NCBI GenBank assembly: GCA_011176545.1
Contig: DUEN01000130.1
Location: forward strand, 1 to 48,415
DNA length: 48,415 nucleotides
DNA from: Caldilineae bacterium
GTDB taxonomy: Bacteria; Chloroflexota; Anaerolineae; DUEN01
Direction of reading: 5' to 3'
Part shown: positions 16,681 to 27,124 of the stretch, piece after piece
How the letters are laid out: every line of letters starts with the position of its first letter
Position numbering within the stretch: the first letter of the stretch is position 1
Position numbers and translations under genes: made by a program
The notes under the pieces: model-generated
What the model was told of the DNA's origin: nothing
Databases searched by the model: none
Seen by the model: only the letters and a program-made list of their open reading frames with translations

Positions 16681-18252
16681 ATGATGTCTTCTATCATGCT
16701 CTACCAGTTGCGACAGCGTGAATATCTGCTGGAGATCAGCCGGGCGATGACGTCTCGGCTGGAGCTTGGCTCCGTCCTGCGGCTGATCCTCACGTACGCC
16801 GCGGAGATGGTGGGGGCCGAGGTGGGGTTGATCGCGCTCAGCGAGCCTGATGGCTCGCTGGTGGTTAAGGCCTCCTACGGGATCCCAGCTCATCTCCTGC
16901 CCAGCTTCGCCCCTCTGCTGACGGACATCCCCCGGCTGGTGAACCTCCAGCAACGCACGGGTTGGCAGATCCCCGATCTGCACCTCCGGCTGCAGGCTGT
17001 GGCCGCGGCGATCGGGATGTCGCTGGATCAAGTGATCTCTCTGCCTCTGGCCGTCGATGATGAGCTGCTGGGGGTGATCTACCTCTTCCGATCGGGTAGC
17101 GTGGCCTTCTCGCACGATGATCGGCGGCTGCTCTCCGCGTTCGCGGCTCAGGCGGCCATCGCCGTGCGCAACGCTCGCCTGTATTCGGAGCTAGTGGCCG
17201 AGAAGCAACGCCTAGACGCGGTGATCGAGAACTCGGCCGACGGGATCATGATCCTGGGGCCCGACCTCCGGATCGAGATGATCAACCGAGCGTTGCTGCG
17301 CATGACCGGATGGTCCCGTGAGAAGGCGCTGGGGCGGCCTTATCACGAGGTGCTGGCGTTGCAGGACACCTCGGGGAAGGACCTCCACGAGATAGAGGAT
17401 CTCGAACGCGAGCTACCGCGTCAGGGCACCGTATATGTGGAAGGTGAGTTATCGCGCAAGGCCGGCTCGCGGCTCGTGGTGGGCGTTCGATATACCCCGC
17501 TGTGGGATGAGGCGGGACGTCTCCGCAACATCATCGTGAACGTGGTCGATATCACCCGCTACCGCGAGGCTGAGGAGATGAAGACGACGTTCATCTCCAT
17601 CATCTCCCACGAGCTGAAGACGCCGGTCGCCCTGATCAAGGGCTACGCGACGACTCTGGCCCGCGAGGATGCCCATTGGGATGAGGAGACGCTACGGGAG
17701 GGGCTGCGTGTCATTGAGGAGGAGAGCGATCGCCTGAACAGCCTGATCGATAACCTGTTGGATGCCTCTCGCATCCAAGCCGGGGTACTCAAACTGGACC
17801 TGGGCGATGTCAATATCCCGCAACTGGTCCATCAGGTCGTGGAGCGTTTCTCCACCCAGACGGATCGACATCAATTCGAGGTCGATTTTCCAGATGACTA
17901 CCCGATCGTGCTGGCAGATGAAGAGCGGCTGCGACAGGTCTTGAACAACCTCATCAGCAATGCGATCAAGTATTCACCGGACGGTGGGGTGATCCGCGTC
18001 GGTGGATGGGCCGATGACGAGTGGGTGACGGTCTACGTGGCCGATCAGGGGATCGGCATCCCGGTGGAGGAACAGAGTCGCCTGTTCCAACGTTTCTATC
18101 GCGTGGACTCCAGCCTGCGCCGCAAAACGCAGGGAGCTGGGCTTGGCCTGTACCTGTGCAAGTCGCTCATCGAGGCCCACGGGGGACGGATCTGGTTCCG
18201 CTCGGAACCGGGCAAAGGCAGCACCTTCTTCTTCTCGTTACCCCGTAATTGA
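16681..18252 (+). CDS. GAF-PAS sensor histidine kinase
   Basis: A 523-residue soluble sensor kinase. Residues about 10-170 form a GAF domain ([25 protein letters not shown] at its start), about 175-295 a PAS domain with [26 protein letters not shown], and about 300-523 the kinase core. H310 in [10 protein letters not shown] is the phosphorylation site. The ATP-binding lid shows N-box [15 protein letters not shown] and glycine motifs DQGIGIP and [18 protein letters not shown]. No membrane helix is visible, so it probably senses a cytoplasmic ligand or redox state. It overlaps the next regulator region closely and forms a two-component pair with it. Confidence 0.93.
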   Translation: MMSSIMLYQLRQREYLLEISRAMTSRLELGSVLRLILTYAAEMVGAEVGLIALSEPDGSLVVKASYGIPAHLLPSFAPLLTDIPRLVNLQQRTGWQIPDLHLRLQAVAAAIGMSLDQVISLPLAVDDELLGVIYLFRSGSVAFSHDDRRLLSAFAAQAAIAVRNARLYSELVAEKQRLDAVIENSADGIMILGPDLRIEMINRALLRMTGWSREKALGRPYHEVLALQDTSGKDLHEIEDLERELPRQGTVYVEGELSRKAGSRLVVGVRYTPLWDEAGRLRNIIVNVVDITRYREAEEMKTTFISIISHELKTPVALIKGYATTLAREDAHWDEETLREGLRVIEEESDRLNSLIDNLLDASRIQAGVLKLDLGDVNIPQLVHQVVERFSTQTDRHQFEVDFPDDYPIVLADEERLRQVLNNLISNAIKYSPDGGVIRVGGWADDEWVTVYVADQGIGIPVEEQSRLFQRFYRVDSSLRRKTQGAGLGLYLCKSLIEAHGGRIWFRSEPGKGSTFFFSLPRN

Positions 18253-18266
18253 GCGAGGTGAGGCCT

Positions 18267-19004
18267 ATGGCGATACCTGAGCATCCGTTAATCCTGGTGG
18301 TAGATGACGAGACGCGCATGGTGCGCTTCGTCCGGATGAACCTGGAGTTAGAGGGATTCCGGGTCATCGAGGCCCACAACGGGCTGGAGGCATTAGAGAG
18401 GGTCCGGGAAGACCTGCCAGATCTGGTGCTGTTGGACGTGGCCATGCCAGAGATGGACGGCTTCGAGACGCTGGCTCGCATTCGTGAATTCTCGACGGTG
18501 CCAGTGATCATGCTGACGGTACGGGGCGAGGAGGAAGACCGCATTCGTGGCCTGGACCTGGGGGCGGATGATTATGTTACAAAGCCGTTCAGCCCGCGCG
18601 AGCTGGCCAGCCGCATCCGGGCAGTGCTGCGCCGTGTGGAGATGGCGGGCATGATCGATCAGACGACCCCCCTGGTCATCGATGATCACCTCACCATCGA
18701 CTTCGCGCGCCGAAGCGTGATCGTGGATGGGAAGCGCATTAGCCTCCGCCCTACGGAATATCGCTTACTGTATCACCTGGTGCAGAACGCGGGGTGGATC
18801 ATCCCGCACGATCAGTTGTTGAGCAAGGTATGGGGGCCGGAGTACAGGGATGAGAACCAACTCCTGCGCCTGTATATCACCTACCTGCGCAAGAAGATTG
18901 AGCCCGATCCCAGCAACCCGCGTTACATCTTCACGGAGCGTGGCGTAGGATACCGCTTCGTGGACTTCCGACGCAAAGAGGGCGAAGAGGAGACGAACGA
19001 GTAG
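18267..19004 (+). CDS. OmpR/PhoB-family response regulator
   Basis: A 245-residue regulator with receiver-domain acidic residues in LVVDDE, the phospho-acceptor in [14 protein letters not shown], the conserved threonine in [27 protein letters not shown], and a C-terminal winged helix ([31 protein letters not shown], then [11 protein letters not shown]). The ATG at 18267 follows GAGGTGAGG, whereas a TTG at 18249 would overlap the kinase stop. It is 14 nt downstream of its cognate kinase. Its DNA targets cannot be told from this window. Confidence 0.95.
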   Translation: MAIPEHPLILVVDDETRMVRFVRMNLELEGFRVIEAHNGLEALERVREDLPDLVLLDVAMPEMDGFETLARIREFSTVPVIMLTVRGEEEDRIRGLDLGADDYVTKPFSPRELASRIRAVLRRVEMAGMIDQTTPLVIDDHLTIDFARRSVIVDGKRISLRPTEYRLLYHLVQNAGWIIPHDQLLSKVWGPEYRDENQLLRLYITYLRKKIEPDPSNPRYIFTERGVGYRFVDFRRKEGEEETNE

Positions 19005-19033
19005 CGGCTTTTCAGACCCCTCCTGGGAGCATC

Positions 19034-19138
19034 TGGAAACACCGCAGAGACGCTGAGGGCGCAGAGATTTTGAATTGAAACGGCTGCGGTTGAAAACGCG
19101 CCGCTCCGTGCCCTTTGCGCCTCAGCGGTGTTTTCAGC
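19034..19138. repeat. Inverted-repeat element of the CACCGCAGAGACGC family
   Basis: Between the convergent response regulator and glycosyltransferase genes lie two imperfect inverted arms. The left arm begins AAACACCGCAGAGACGC at about 19036. The right arm, read on the minus strand from about 19137, begins AAAACACCGCTGAGGCGC. Both arms continue into similar GGGC(A/G)C...GAG sequence. The spacing and symmetry suggest a small mobile or REP-type repeat that may also end transcription on both strands. Confidence 0.6.
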
Positions 19139-19144
19139 GTATTT

Positions 19145-20629
19145 CTAGGATGTGAGCTGCGGGAGGATGAAGCCGAACAGGGCGAGCAGGTCCAGAACGC
19201 CCAATCCGACGTAGATCATGCAGGCGAATACCCCATGCCATCTTCCCCCAGTGATGAGGTTCACGCCCAGAGCCAGGGTGGCCCCTCCGCTCAGCGCGAT
19301 GAACCATTTATTGAGATCCCCACGCGCCATCCCCAAGCCGAGGTGGGCTAACGCGACCAACGCGATCACGCTGGCCAGCCACCGGCTGACGCGAGGCCGT
19401 AACATGCGATCCACACCCAAGGCGAAGCCCATCCCCCAGACGGGCAACGCGGGGAAGAGATAACGCCCTTGATGCTGAACGAAAGTCACATTGTACCACA
19501 CATAAAAGACCACGGTGAGCAAGAGCCAGGCGCCCAGCAGCCCCAAGGTCGGGCGGTAGAGTTCGGCCGGATCCGTCTTGCGAGCCAGTTCCCATAACGC
19601 CCACAGACATCCTACGGCGACCACACCGCTCAGGATGCCCAGGGCCAGATAGATGCGGCTATCCATCAGCACGCCCATCCACCCGAACTGCCCCCAAAAA
19701 CTGCGGAAGGTCGTGGCTCCTGCCTGACGGAGAAACTCCTCCCACCCCATCCGGGCGATCCACTCGGCCGTGCGCGGCTGCCCCACCACGACCATGTTAT
19801 GTCGTTGTAGTCCCAACACATCCCAAGGGCCATATACCACCCAGTTACGGATCCACCATGGCATTCCCAACACCAGGCTCGGGACTAACACCAACCCCAG
19901 ATCCCGCACGGGGAGTTGTCTACGCTGGATCCCTCGCCAGACGATCGCGAGGAGAGCGAGGGGTAAGGCCAGATAGGCCCACGTCTTCGTCAGGAAGCCA
20001 AGCCCGATCAAGACACCCAGGAGGAGCAGGCGCCGGCGTTCGACCTGGCCGCTCTCCTCGCCACGTATGTAGGCTAGAGATAACGTTACGCAGCTGGCTA
20101 GGATCAACTCCTCCAGGATGTCGTTGTTCACCGCGGCGCTCATGGCCACATGCTGGGGAAGGAAGGCGGCGAAGGCGGTGACCCCCAAAGCCAGATCAGC
20201 GCGGTGAGGGAAGACTTCACGGGCCAGACGGTAAGTCACCAGCAGGAAGCCGATCCCCAGCACAACGCTGAACAGTCGAATGGGAATTAATCGGCCACCG
20301 CCGATCCAGTAAGCGGGCACCGCCAGCACATAATACAACGGGGGCTGATGCGACTCATACCGGATCGACGCGATGGACATATCCGGGGGAAACCGCCGCG
20401 CCTTGATCTCCTCCAGATATGCCTGATCGTAGTCTCCGGGCTGGAGCAGGGGGAGACGATGTCCCTCCGCCAGATCGCGGATGTAGTTATAATGCGCGGG
20501 CTCGTCTGGCGCCTGCCAGGGGGGTGTGTAGACGGCGTAGAGGCTCGCGATGACCGCATAGGCCAACACGATCAAGGCGAGCCACAGCCGCGGCCTTATC
20601 CTGAACCTCGAATCGCGAAGGGTGATCAC
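19145..20629 (-). CDS. GT-C family membrane glycosyltransferase (GT39/ArnT-like or DUF2142-like)
   Basis: A 494-residue polytopic membrane protein with about 12 hydrophobic segments. After the first helix comes [20 protein letters not shown], whose Asp-Glu pair in the first extracytoplasmic loop is the catalytic motif of GT-C polyprenyl-phosphate-sugar transferases. A second loop carries [18 protein letters not shown], also typical. Such enzymes add a lipid-linked sugar to an envelope protein, glycan or lipid. The start is GTG at 20629, overlapping the stop of the upstream gene (GTGA), so the two are translationally coupled. Confidence 0.75.
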   Translation of the reverse strand: MITLRDSRFRIRPRLWLALIVLAYAVIASLYAVYTPPWQAPDEPAHYNYIRDLAEGHRLPLLQPGDYDQAYLEEIKARRFPPDMSIASIRYESHQPPLYYVLAVPAYWIGGGRLIPIRLFSVVLGIGFLLVTYRLAREVFPHRADLALGVTAFAAFLPQHVAMSAAVNNDILEELILASCVTLSLAYIRGEESGQVERRRLLLLGVLIGLGFLTKTWAYLALPLALLAIVWRGIQRRQLPVRDLGLVLVPSLVLGMPWWIRNWVVYGPWDVLGLQRHNMVVVGQPRTAEWIARMGWEEFLRQAGATTFRSFWGQFGWMGVLMDSRIYLALGILSGVVAVGCLWALWELARKTDPAELYRPTLGLLGAWLLLTVVFYVWYNVTFVQHQGRYLFPALPVWGMGFALGVDRMLRPRVSRWLASVIALVALAHLGLGMARGDLNKWFIALSGGATLALGVNLITGGRWHGVFACMIYVGLGVLDLLALFGFILPQLTS

Positions 20630-22527
20630 TGCGGCTCCGGTAGTTCAATCACGATCATCGGCGGGTTGCTGGTGGGCGGATCCGCGTCCTGAACGGTCAG
20701 ACGGAAGCCACGCGCGTCAGCGGGCACATCGAACACCAGCACCCCCTGGACGACGCTCCACGGCGGGAGCTTGTAGAAGGCGAACGAGGTCAGCCCATGT
20801 AGCTCCGCGTAGCGGTTGCTGATGGCCACGCCAGCCTCATAGCGACGGCCACGGCTGTCCCTCAGCCCCTCCCCGAAGGTCGAGCTGGCGGCCAACTGCT
20901 GAAACGCGCTGCTGCGATTGCCGATGCGAAGCGGCACAACGAGAAACCGGCCACGCTCTGGTCGCAACACAGGGGTGCCGGGCAGCTCCGTGACGATTAA
21001 GGGCGGCGCGACAGCCACATCCAAGTCGCCGACGACCCGCGAGGGGCCGAACTGGAAGCTCGGTGGCGTGGGCGTAGGCGTAGGCAGATGCACCACCCCC
21101 GGCGGGTAAGTGGCGACGATAGAGTCAACTGCGATCTGTAATTGAGCGATGGTGTAGCGCAGAGGCCCTAGATCGCGCGGGAGCTGACTGGCCGTCATCC
21201 AGGGTGGCGTATCCACCCGAATCGCTCGTTCGCGATCCTCATGTCGGGCGGCCAGATGATAGGTGAGACAACTCGCACAGGGCGTGCCGAATTGATCCTG
21301 GTCGAGATCGAATAGGCCGCGCTGTACCAACTGATCCAGCAGGTTGGCGACATCCTCCGGATGGCCGAAGACGATCCACTCCTTTGCCCGCCGATGATCC
21401 TGGATGATCACCCGACCATCTGCGTGGTACATCGCCTCGCGATCGACGCTGAGCGCCTGGCTCTGATAGGCGAACCGGACGACGACATCGGTGGGAAGCC
21501 CAGCCGGCGTAGGAGATGGCGTCGCCGAGGGAGTGGGGGTGGACGTCGGACTGGGCGTCGCTGTGCGCGTCGGCGTCGGCGATGGGCTGGGCGTGGGACT
21601 CGGCGTCGCTGTGGGCAATGGCGTGGGACTGGGTGTCATCGTTGGGCTCGCCGTCGCTGTCGGACTGGGCGATGGCGAAGGGCTGGGCGTCGCTGTGCGC
21701 GTCGGCGTCGGCGATGGGCTAGATGTAGGACTCGGCGTATTTGTGGGCTTCGGCGTCGGACTCAAAGTACGCGTTGGTGACGGCGTCGGCGTGGGGCTGG
21801 GCGTGGGCAACGATATCGAGCTGAGTGTTGCCGTCGGGCTAGAAGTCGCCGTAGGGGTGGGCGTCGCCGTATGCGTCGGCGTGGATGATGGGCTAGGCGT
21901 AGGACTCGGCGTATCCGTAGGCGTCGGTGACAGGCTGGGCGTAGGACTTGGCGTAGCTGTTAGTGTAGGCGTCGGTGACAGGCTGGGCGTGGGACTCGGC
22001 GTCGCTGTGGGTGTTGGCGTCGGGCTGGGCGTATCCGTAGGTAATGACGTCGGTGTAGGGCTGGGTGTAGGTAGCGATAATGGGCCGGGCGTTGCCGTTG
22101 GACTGGAGGTGGCTGTGGGGCTGGGCGTGAACGTTGCCGTCGGGGCGGCCGGCGTCAGCGTCTCGGTGATGGGGATCCCAGCTGCCTCCAAAGTGGGGGT
22201 AACTTCCGGGGTCGTCAGCGCCTCAGTGGGTGTGATAGTCGCCGTGAACTCCGCCGTGGGGGCCACAGGACTCGCCGTTACGAGCTCCTCTGGAGCCTCA
22301 GTAGGCGGCTGCGTCACCGCCTCTGTGGGGGTAGTCGTTAGAGTCGGCATGTTCGTCGGCGGAACAGCCGTTGGTGTCGACGTATCCGTCGGCGGCACCA
22401 GGCTCGTCGGAGATGGGATGAGCGCGGTCTCCGGCGTCACAGCGCGCCGGTTGGCGATGAACAATGCCCCTCCGATGATGACGGCGGAGATCACGATGCC
22501 GAGGATCAACAGACGAGAGGAACTCAT
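20626..22527 (-). CDS. Membrane-anchored Thr-Pro-Ser-rich repeat protein with C-terminal globular domains
   Basis: A 633-residue exported protein of unknown function. The N-terminal hydrophobic segment ([19 protein letters not shown], about residues 6-24) anchors it. Residues about 35-345 are a low-complexity linker of the type TPSPTPTPS, typical of Chloroflexota surface proteins and possibly O-glycosylated. Then come a domain with [20 protein letters not shown] and a CASC pair, and a C-terminal beta-rich domain ([24 protein letters not shown]) resembling DUF4352-like folds. The ATG at 22527 follows GGAGG. It is coupled to the downstream membrane glycosyltransferase. The repeat has a high risk of assembly or length variation. 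Confidence 0.75.
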   Translation of the reverse strand: MSSSRLLILGIVISAVIIGGALFIANRRAVTPETALIPSPTSLVPPTDTSTPTAVPPTNMPTLTTTPTEAVTQPPTEAPEELVTASPVAPTAEFTATITPTEALTTPEVTPTLEAAGIPITETLTPAAPTATFTPSPTATSSPTATPGPLSLPTPSPTPTSLPTDTPSPTPTPTATPSPTPSLSPTPTLTATPSPTPSLSPTPTDTPSPTPSPSSTPTHTATPTPTATSSPTATLSSISLPTPSPTPTPSPTRTLSPTPKPTNTPSPTSSPSPTPTRTATPSPSPSPSPTATASPTMTPSPTPLPTATPSPTPSPSPTPTRTATPSPTSTPTPSATPSPTPAGLPTDVVVRFAYQSQALSVDREAMYHADGRVIIQDHRRAKEWIVFGHPEDVANLLDQLVQRGLFDLDQDQFGTPCASCLTYHLAARHEDRERAIRVDTPPWMTASQLPRDLGPLRYTIAQLQIAVDSIVATYPPGVVHLPTPTPTPPSFQFGPSRVVGDLDVAVAPPLIVTELPGTPVLRPERGRFLVVPLRIGNRSSAFQQLAASSTFGEGLRDSRGRRYEAGVAISNRYAELHGLTSFAFYKLPPWSVVQGVLVFDVPADARGFRLTVQDADPPTSNPPMIVIELPEPQ

Positions 22528-22633
22528 GCGATAGAGCCTCCAAGCTGGAGCCACACGCTCCCATACATGCGGATCTTGGATATTCTACGCCAGCCCCAGG
22601 GAAAGGCAAGTCGCGAGCAAGCGCTCCGCGGCC

Positions 22634-23674
22634 TTAACGCCGAATGCGCACCACCACCTTCGTCGCCTGTTTCCGCCGCACCAACTCGAAGCCATACAGG
22701 ATCTCGTCCAGGTCGATCGTGTGCGAGATCAGACGACGCAGATCCACCAGCCCCAGGCGCACCTGATCGATCACCTGCTGATGGACTTCCTCCTCCCTGG
22801 GATGGAGGAAGCGAAGCGCCCAGTTCCTCGGCGCTCCCGACCAATCCAGGGTCGCCACGCGGTCCGGGGCCAGGCCATACACGCCGATCTGTCCCCCATC
22901 GGTCAGCGCGCGGATCCCCTCCTGCAGGACGTCCCAACTGCCCACCGCCTCCACGGCGAAGTCCACCCCCTTGCCGTCGGTATGGGCACGCACGGCCTGA
23001 ACGGTGTCCTCCGTGGTGACGTTGATCACCGCGTCCGCGCCGAAGGCGAGCGCGCGCTCCAGCGGCTCTGATCGACGGCCGGTCACGATCACCGGGTGTG
23101 CGCCGATGAGCTTCGCGGCCATGATGAAACTCAGGCCCACCGTGCCGCTGCCCAGGATGAGAAGGCTGCGCCCGTGCTGAACCCCCAGGCGATAGAGGAA
23201 GTTCAAGGTCTCCTTAAACGTGATGAACGCGCCCGCCAGGTCGGGATCGAAGTCGGGCGGAAGGACTTGCTGAGCGGTGGCGAAGTGGGGCAGCGGCGGC
23301 GTCTGGCCGCGCGGGGTATCCTCGATGATAGCTCTCGCGTCGGCGACGACCCCATACTCGGCGAACCCGCCGAACATCGAGTAGTAGCCGTCGAGCGTCT
23401 CCCCCGGTCGTACGGCGCACGGCCGCAACACCAGATCGCCGGGCTTGAGATGGCGTACCTTGGGGCCGCACGCGATCACACGGCCGACGCTCTCGTGGCC
23501 GAGGATAGCGGGGAAGGTACGTACCGGGAACGTCCCATCGATGACGTGGGTGTCGGTGCCGGAACAGATGGAACACGTGAGGATCTCCGTCAGGGCTTCG
23601 TACTCTCCGTAGGACGGCTCCGGCACTTCCTTGATCTCGATCCGGCCAGGCTCGGGGACAACGACAGCGCGCAT
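22634..23674 (-). CDS. Zinc-dependent alcohol dehydrogenase (medium-chain dehydrogenase/reductase)
   Basis: A 346-residue MDR protein. The N-terminal catalytic domain has the zinc-ligand region CSICSGTD and FPAILGHESVGRVIACG. The Rossmann part has LGSGTVGLSFIMAAKLIGA and a GADAVINV segment. The structural-zinc loop with four closely spaced cysteines found in many family members is not visible, so it belongs to a subfamily without it. It oxidises or reduces an alcohol/aldehyde or sugar alcohol with NAD(P). AGGAGG lies well placed upstream of the ATG at 23674. A TATCAT -10 is visible just upstream. Confidence 0.88.
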   Translation of the reverse strand: MRAVVVPEPGRIEIKEVPEPSYGEYEALTEILTCSICSGTDTHVIDGTFPVRTFPAILGHESVGRVIACGPKVRHLKPGDLVLRPCAVRPGETLDGYYSMFGGFAEYGVVADARAIIEDTPRGQTPPLPHFATAQQVLPPDFDPDLAGAFITFKETLNFLYRLGVQHGRSLLILGSGTVGLSFIMAAKLIGAHPVIVTGRRSEPLERALAFGADAVINVTTEDTVQAVRAHTDGKGVDFAVEAVGSWDVLQEGIRALTDGGQIGVYGLAPDRVATLDWSGAPRNWALRFLHPREEEVHQQVIDQVRLGLVDLRRLISHTIDLDEILYGFELVRRKQATKVVVRIRR

Positions 23675-23756
23675 GGATAACCTCCTGTTTTAGAGTGAAG
23701 ACAATGATAGCGGAATCCTCCACTGGCGAATGACGAAGGGTGCGCGGGAGGCGAGA

Positions 23757-24746
23757 TCATCGCGCGGGGCCTGGGCCCTCGCGATCCTCACGCCCAAACG
23801 GCAACACGAAGGGCTCCTCAAACGGCCGGAACGGGACCATGGCGGCGATCTCCTGAATGCGGGCCAATATATCAGCGGGCAACGGCCCCTTCTCCACGGC
23901 CCGCACGTTCGCCTCCACCTCCGCCACCGAGCGCGCCCCCATTAGCACTGTTGAGATGTCGGGATTCGAGATGACGAAGCGCAAAGCCAGCTCGGGTAAC
24001 GACATCTCGATCTCGTCCAGCAGCGCGTAAAGTCGTTTGAACTGCTCACGCCGCGGCTTAGATAACCAACGGGCGCCATGAAGGACCTCGGCGTCATAGC
24101 GACGGGCCAGGGCCCCCTGTTGCAACGGGGAACCGATGATGATCCCCATGCCTCGCTTCCTGGCAGCCGGAATGACCTCAATCAAGGCTTCCTGCCAGAG
24201 CAGGCTGTAGTTGAAGGCTGTCAACACCACATCGTAGTCACCGACCTCAATGATACGAGCCAGCTCATATGCCGTGGTACCGCCCAGGCCGGTGAATCGG
24301 ATGATCCCCTCCGACTTCAGCTCCTCCAGCAACTCGCACACAGGGCCGTGAAACCGGCTTCGATCGGTGAACCAATCGTACTGTCCCGGCCGATCGGGCT
24401 CGTGGATAAAGAGGATGTCGATACAGTCCCGTTTGAGAAGGCGCAGACTCTCCTCCACAGAGCGCCGTAGGGCATCTTTATCCTGTGGATTAAAGGGCTG
24501 GGGACGTCCTCCCAGCTTCGTAGACACGATATGCGGCTGTGCCACCCCATCTAACGCATAGCCCAACACCTGTTCGCTATCATGATAGGAGGGCGCTGTA
24601 TCAAAGTAATTGATTCCCAACTCTAACGCCCGCCGGACGGCACGGCACGCTTCTTTCCTGGCTGTGGCGAAGGAGGCGATGAAAAGCCCGCCCATCGAAA
24701 GCTCACTGACTTCCAGCCCTGTCTTCCCCAGCACTCGATATCGCAT
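23757..24746 (-). CDS. Aldo/keto reductase
   Basis: A 329-residue NAD(P)H-dependent oxidoreductase of the AKR superfamily. The barrel starts YRVLGKTGLEVSELSMGG. The catalytic tetrad is visible as Asp and Tyr in NYFDTAPSYHDSEQVLG, Lys in VSTKLGGRP and His in DILFIHEPDR. The nucleotide-binding end is SNPDISTVLMGARSVAEVEANV. Subfamily resembles bacterial L-fuco- or galactose dehydrogenase-like AKRs, but substrate is not readable. It follows metG on the same strand after a terminator and a repeat, so it probably has its own promoter. Confidence 0.9.
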   Translation of the reverse strand: MRYRVLGKTGLEVSELSMGGLFIASFATARKEACRAVRRALELGINYFDTAPSYHDSEQVLGYALDGVAQPHIVSTKLGGRPQPFNPQDKDALRRSVEESLRLLKRDCIDILFIHEPDRPGQYDWFTDRSRFHGPVCELLEELKSEGIIRFTGLGGTTAYELARIIEVGDYDVVLTAFNYSLLWQEALIEVIPAARKRGMGIIIGSPLQQGALARRYDAEVLHGARWLSKPRREQFKRLYALLDEIEMSLPELALRFVISNPDISTVLMGARSVAEVEANVRAVEKGPLPADILARIQEIAAMVPFRPFEEPFVLPFGREDREGPGPAR

Positions 24747-24882
24747 GCAAGCGCCTCCCTTTACGGGCTTTGGTTATCAAACTGGACGCTGGACGAAAGC
24801 CTCCGTCGCTATGTTAAAAAGTAAGGGACCGTAAAAAGAAAAGCGATTTCTCAGGATCTTGATGTCAGATGATATCTTCTGA

Positions 24883-24917
24883 GTCGCCTTTGCGTCCTCT
24901 GCGCTCTTTGCGGTTGG
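24883..24917. repeat. Single-arm copy of the CACCGCAGAGACGC repeat family
   Basis: On the minus strand this reads CCGCAAAGAGCGCAGAGG then ACGCAAAGGCG, closely related to both arms of the element at 19034-19138. Only one arm is recognisable here. It lies between metG and the aldo/keto reductase gene. Confidence 0.55.
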
Positions 24918-24946
24918 GGCCATAAATTATCCCTCGCCAAGACAAG

Positions 24947-24974
24947 AAGGCCCTTGCCACGTGGCAAGGGCCTT
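24947..24974 (-). terminator. Perfect palindrome downstream of metG
   Basis: AAGGCCCTTGCCAC followed directly by its reverse complement GTGGCAAGGGCCTT makes a 28-bp perfect palindrome 5 bp after the metG stop. Downstream on the minus strand is CTTGTCTTGG, a weak T-rich tract. It is the likely metG terminator. Confidence 0.7.
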
Positions 24975-24979
24975 CACCT

Positions 24980-26758
24980 TCAAGAGACTGATGCTCCGCT
25001 CGCCGCCAACATGCGCTCCACCTCCTCCTCCGCCACGGACTCGTCCAGCTTGCGGAAGAGGGGCTCTGGCTTGCGCAAGGGTTGACCAGGCGGCAATCGC
25101 TCGGGCTCCCAGCGGGCCGCCAGGCTGGAGCCGTCGTACCGGAGAGCCAGATGGGACCGCTCCGTCTCGTGATATTCCTCTACATATTGCCGCCCGAAGA
25201 GAGAGCCCTTGTGCCCCAGGTACTCGTGCAGTTTCTGCGATGAGAACGGTAGGAAGGGGCTGAAGATCACCCGCAGCCAGTCGATGGCCTGGAGACAGAC
25301 ATAGATCGTCGTGGCCGCGGCCGTGGGATCCTCCTTGATCTGATTCCAGGGCTCCTTCACGTTGAGATAGCGATTCGCCTCCTGGGCCAGCCCCATGGCC
25401 TCTATGATGGCGGCCTTGAAGTGACACCCCTCGATCTGGCGTCCCACAGTCTCAAACCCCGCCTTCACCTTCTCCAGCAACGCCCTGTCCACGTCATCCA
25501 GCTCTCCCGGCTCCGGCACCCTGCCGTCAAACCGGCGATAGGCGAAGCTGAGCACGCGATTGGCCAGGTTTCCCCAGGTGGCGACCAGCTCCGTGTTGTT
25601 GCGCCGGACGAACTCCTCCCACGTGAAGTTCACATCGGAGGTCTCCGGCGCGTTGACCGTGAGGATGTAGCGCCAGGGATCCGGATCATAGCGATCCAGA
25701 ACGTCCAACACCTCGATGACCCAACGCCGCGATTTGGAGAGCTTTGCCCCCTCGACGTTCAGATACTCGTTGGCTGGCACATCATAGGGCAGGTTCAACC
25801 CCCCGTACGCGTAGAGCATGCCGGGCCAGATGATGGTATGGAACGGGATGTTATCCTTGCCGATGAAGTAGTATGACTTGACGTCGGGCGCGATCTCGGA
25901 ATCCCACCACTCGCGCCAGGCATCCGGCTGGCCGGTGATCTTCGCCCACTCCTTGGTGGCGGACAGATAACCGATCACCGCATCGTACCATACGTAGATG
26001 CGCTTGGATTCATAGCCGGGCACCGGGATAGGGATGCCCCATTGGATATCGCGGGTGATGGGCCGGCCGCGCAGCTCGCCGGACTCCAACTGGGCTCGCG
26101 TGAAGTTCAATACGCTGGGACGCCAGTGCTCCTTGTCTCGGCGTATCCACTCCAGCAACGGCCCGTTGAGCTTGGCGAGATCCAGGAAGAAGTGCTCCGT
26201 CTCCCGCACGATGATATCCGCGCTCCCGCAAACCTTGCAGCGCGGGCTCTTCAGCTCGATCGCGTCCAGGGTGCGGCCGCAACTGTCGCACTGATCACCG
26301 CGGGCGCCCTCTGAACCACAATAGGGACAAATCCCTTCCACGTAACGGTCGGCCAGGAAGCCATGATGCTGGTTGCAATAGAGCGCCTGCTGGATATCCT
26401 TGTAGATGTACCCTCGCTCCAGATGGCGCAGGAACATGTCCTGCGTCACAGCCCAGTGGTTCTCGGTGTCCGTCTCCGTGAAGAGATCGAAGGAGATTCC
26501 CAGCCGTTGAAACAATTCGAGAAAGCGCGGGTGATAGTGATCCACGATCTCGCGAGGGCTCACGCCCTCCTCCTCCGCGCGCACCGTGATGGGCGTGCCA
26601 TGCGTATCGGAGCCAGACACCATCAACGCCTCATTGCCCTTAAGCCGATGGTAACGAGCGAAGATATCCGGCGGTAGGTACGCGCCAGCGATATGTCCGA
26701 TATGTAAGTCTCCGTTACAATAAGGCCACGCCACACAAACCAAGATCTTCTCAGGCAT
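24980..26758 (-). CDS. metG: Methionyl-tRNA synthetase
   Basis: A 592-residue class I synthetase that charges tRNA-Met. The HIGH motif is in [22 protein letters not shown], and the KMSKS motif appears as [10 protein letters not shown] zinc-knuckle insertion carries four CxxC-type pairs (CPYC, CDSC, CKVC and nearby cysteines), as in the long MetRS form. [10 protein letters not shown] is the family's methionine-pocket segment. There is no C-terminal tRNA-binding EMAP-II-like domain. The ATG at 26758 follows GAGGAG; a TTG two codons earlier is less likely. Confidence 0.96.
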   Translation of the reverse strand: MPEKILVCVAWPYCNGDLHIGHIAGAYLPPDIFARYHRLKGNEALMVSGSDTHGTPITVRAEEEGVSPREIVDHYHPRFLELFQRLGISFDLFTETDTENHWAVTQDMFLRHLERGYIYKDIQQALYCNQHHGFLADRYVEGICPYCGSEGARGDQCDSCGRTLDAIELKSPRCKVCGSADIIVRETEHFFLDLAKLNGPLLEWIRRDKEHWRPSVLNFTRAQLESGELRGRPITRDIQWGIPIPVPGYESKRIYVWYDAVIGYLSATKEWAKITGQPDAWREWWDSEIAPDVKSYYFIGKDNIPFHTIIWPGMLYAYGGLNLPYDVPANEYLNVEGAKLSKSRRWVIEVLDVLDRYDPDPWRYILTVNAPETSDVNFTWEEFVRRNNTELVATWGNLANRVLSFAYRRFDGRVPEPGELDDVDRALLEKVKAGFETVGRQIEGCHFKAAIIEAMGLAQEANRYLNVKEPWNQIKEDPTAAATTIYVCLQAIDWLRVIFSPFLPFSSQKLHEYLGHKGSLFGRQYVEEYHETERSHLALRYDGSSLAARWEPERLPPGQPLRKPEPLFRKLDESVAEEEVERMLAASGASVS

Positions 26759-27072
26759 GATCAAACTCCTCGTCTTCTAAAGCTCAAACGACACAGATAC
26801 TCTCCAAGGCGATCTCGCGATCGCTGGGGCTTTATGGCTCATCAGGATGATATACCAGACGGGAAACCACATCACACCGGGGAAGCGCGGTGTGACGTCG
26901 GCTACGCTAGCTGAGGATCCTCATAGACGCGGGGGGTGGCCCCCCCATCGTGCCTTTTGCTGCCGATGTATGGCGGGGGGAGGGTAGAGGCCGAATGCGT
27001 TGGACGAGCAACCTATCCTGCCCCGACATGATCTCCTCATGTGGTCTCGACTTCTTGACCATCTTCATTGTA
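26759..27072 (-). promoter_or_regulatory. metG promoter and long untranslated leader
   Basis: An extended -10, TGTTACAAT (27075-27067 on the minus strand), lies about 300 bp before metG, with no good -35. The intervening leader can form several GC-rich hairpins, including TCACACCG/CGGTGTGA (about 26873-26896) and a run of seven G pairing with CCCCCC near 26938-26948. No T-box core sequence is present, so this is not a Met T-box. I see no ORF in the gap. Confidence 0.4.
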
Positions 27073-27124
27073 ACATAAAACCCGCCTCACGTGAAACGCT
27101 ACCCCCTACTCTCTAATCAACCAG

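Noticed and set aside
21491-22534. Long plus-strand open frame rich in Gly-Val
   Set aside because: It is the antisense shadow of the Thr-Pro-Ser repeat of the minus-strand protein; repeats keep all frames open. It has no Shine-Dalgarno and no family features.
26830-26930. Possible hammerhead ribozyme (CTGATGAG on minus, CTGAGGA on plus)
   Set aside because: The required GAAA strand and three-stem junction cannot be arranged with these core segments on either strand.
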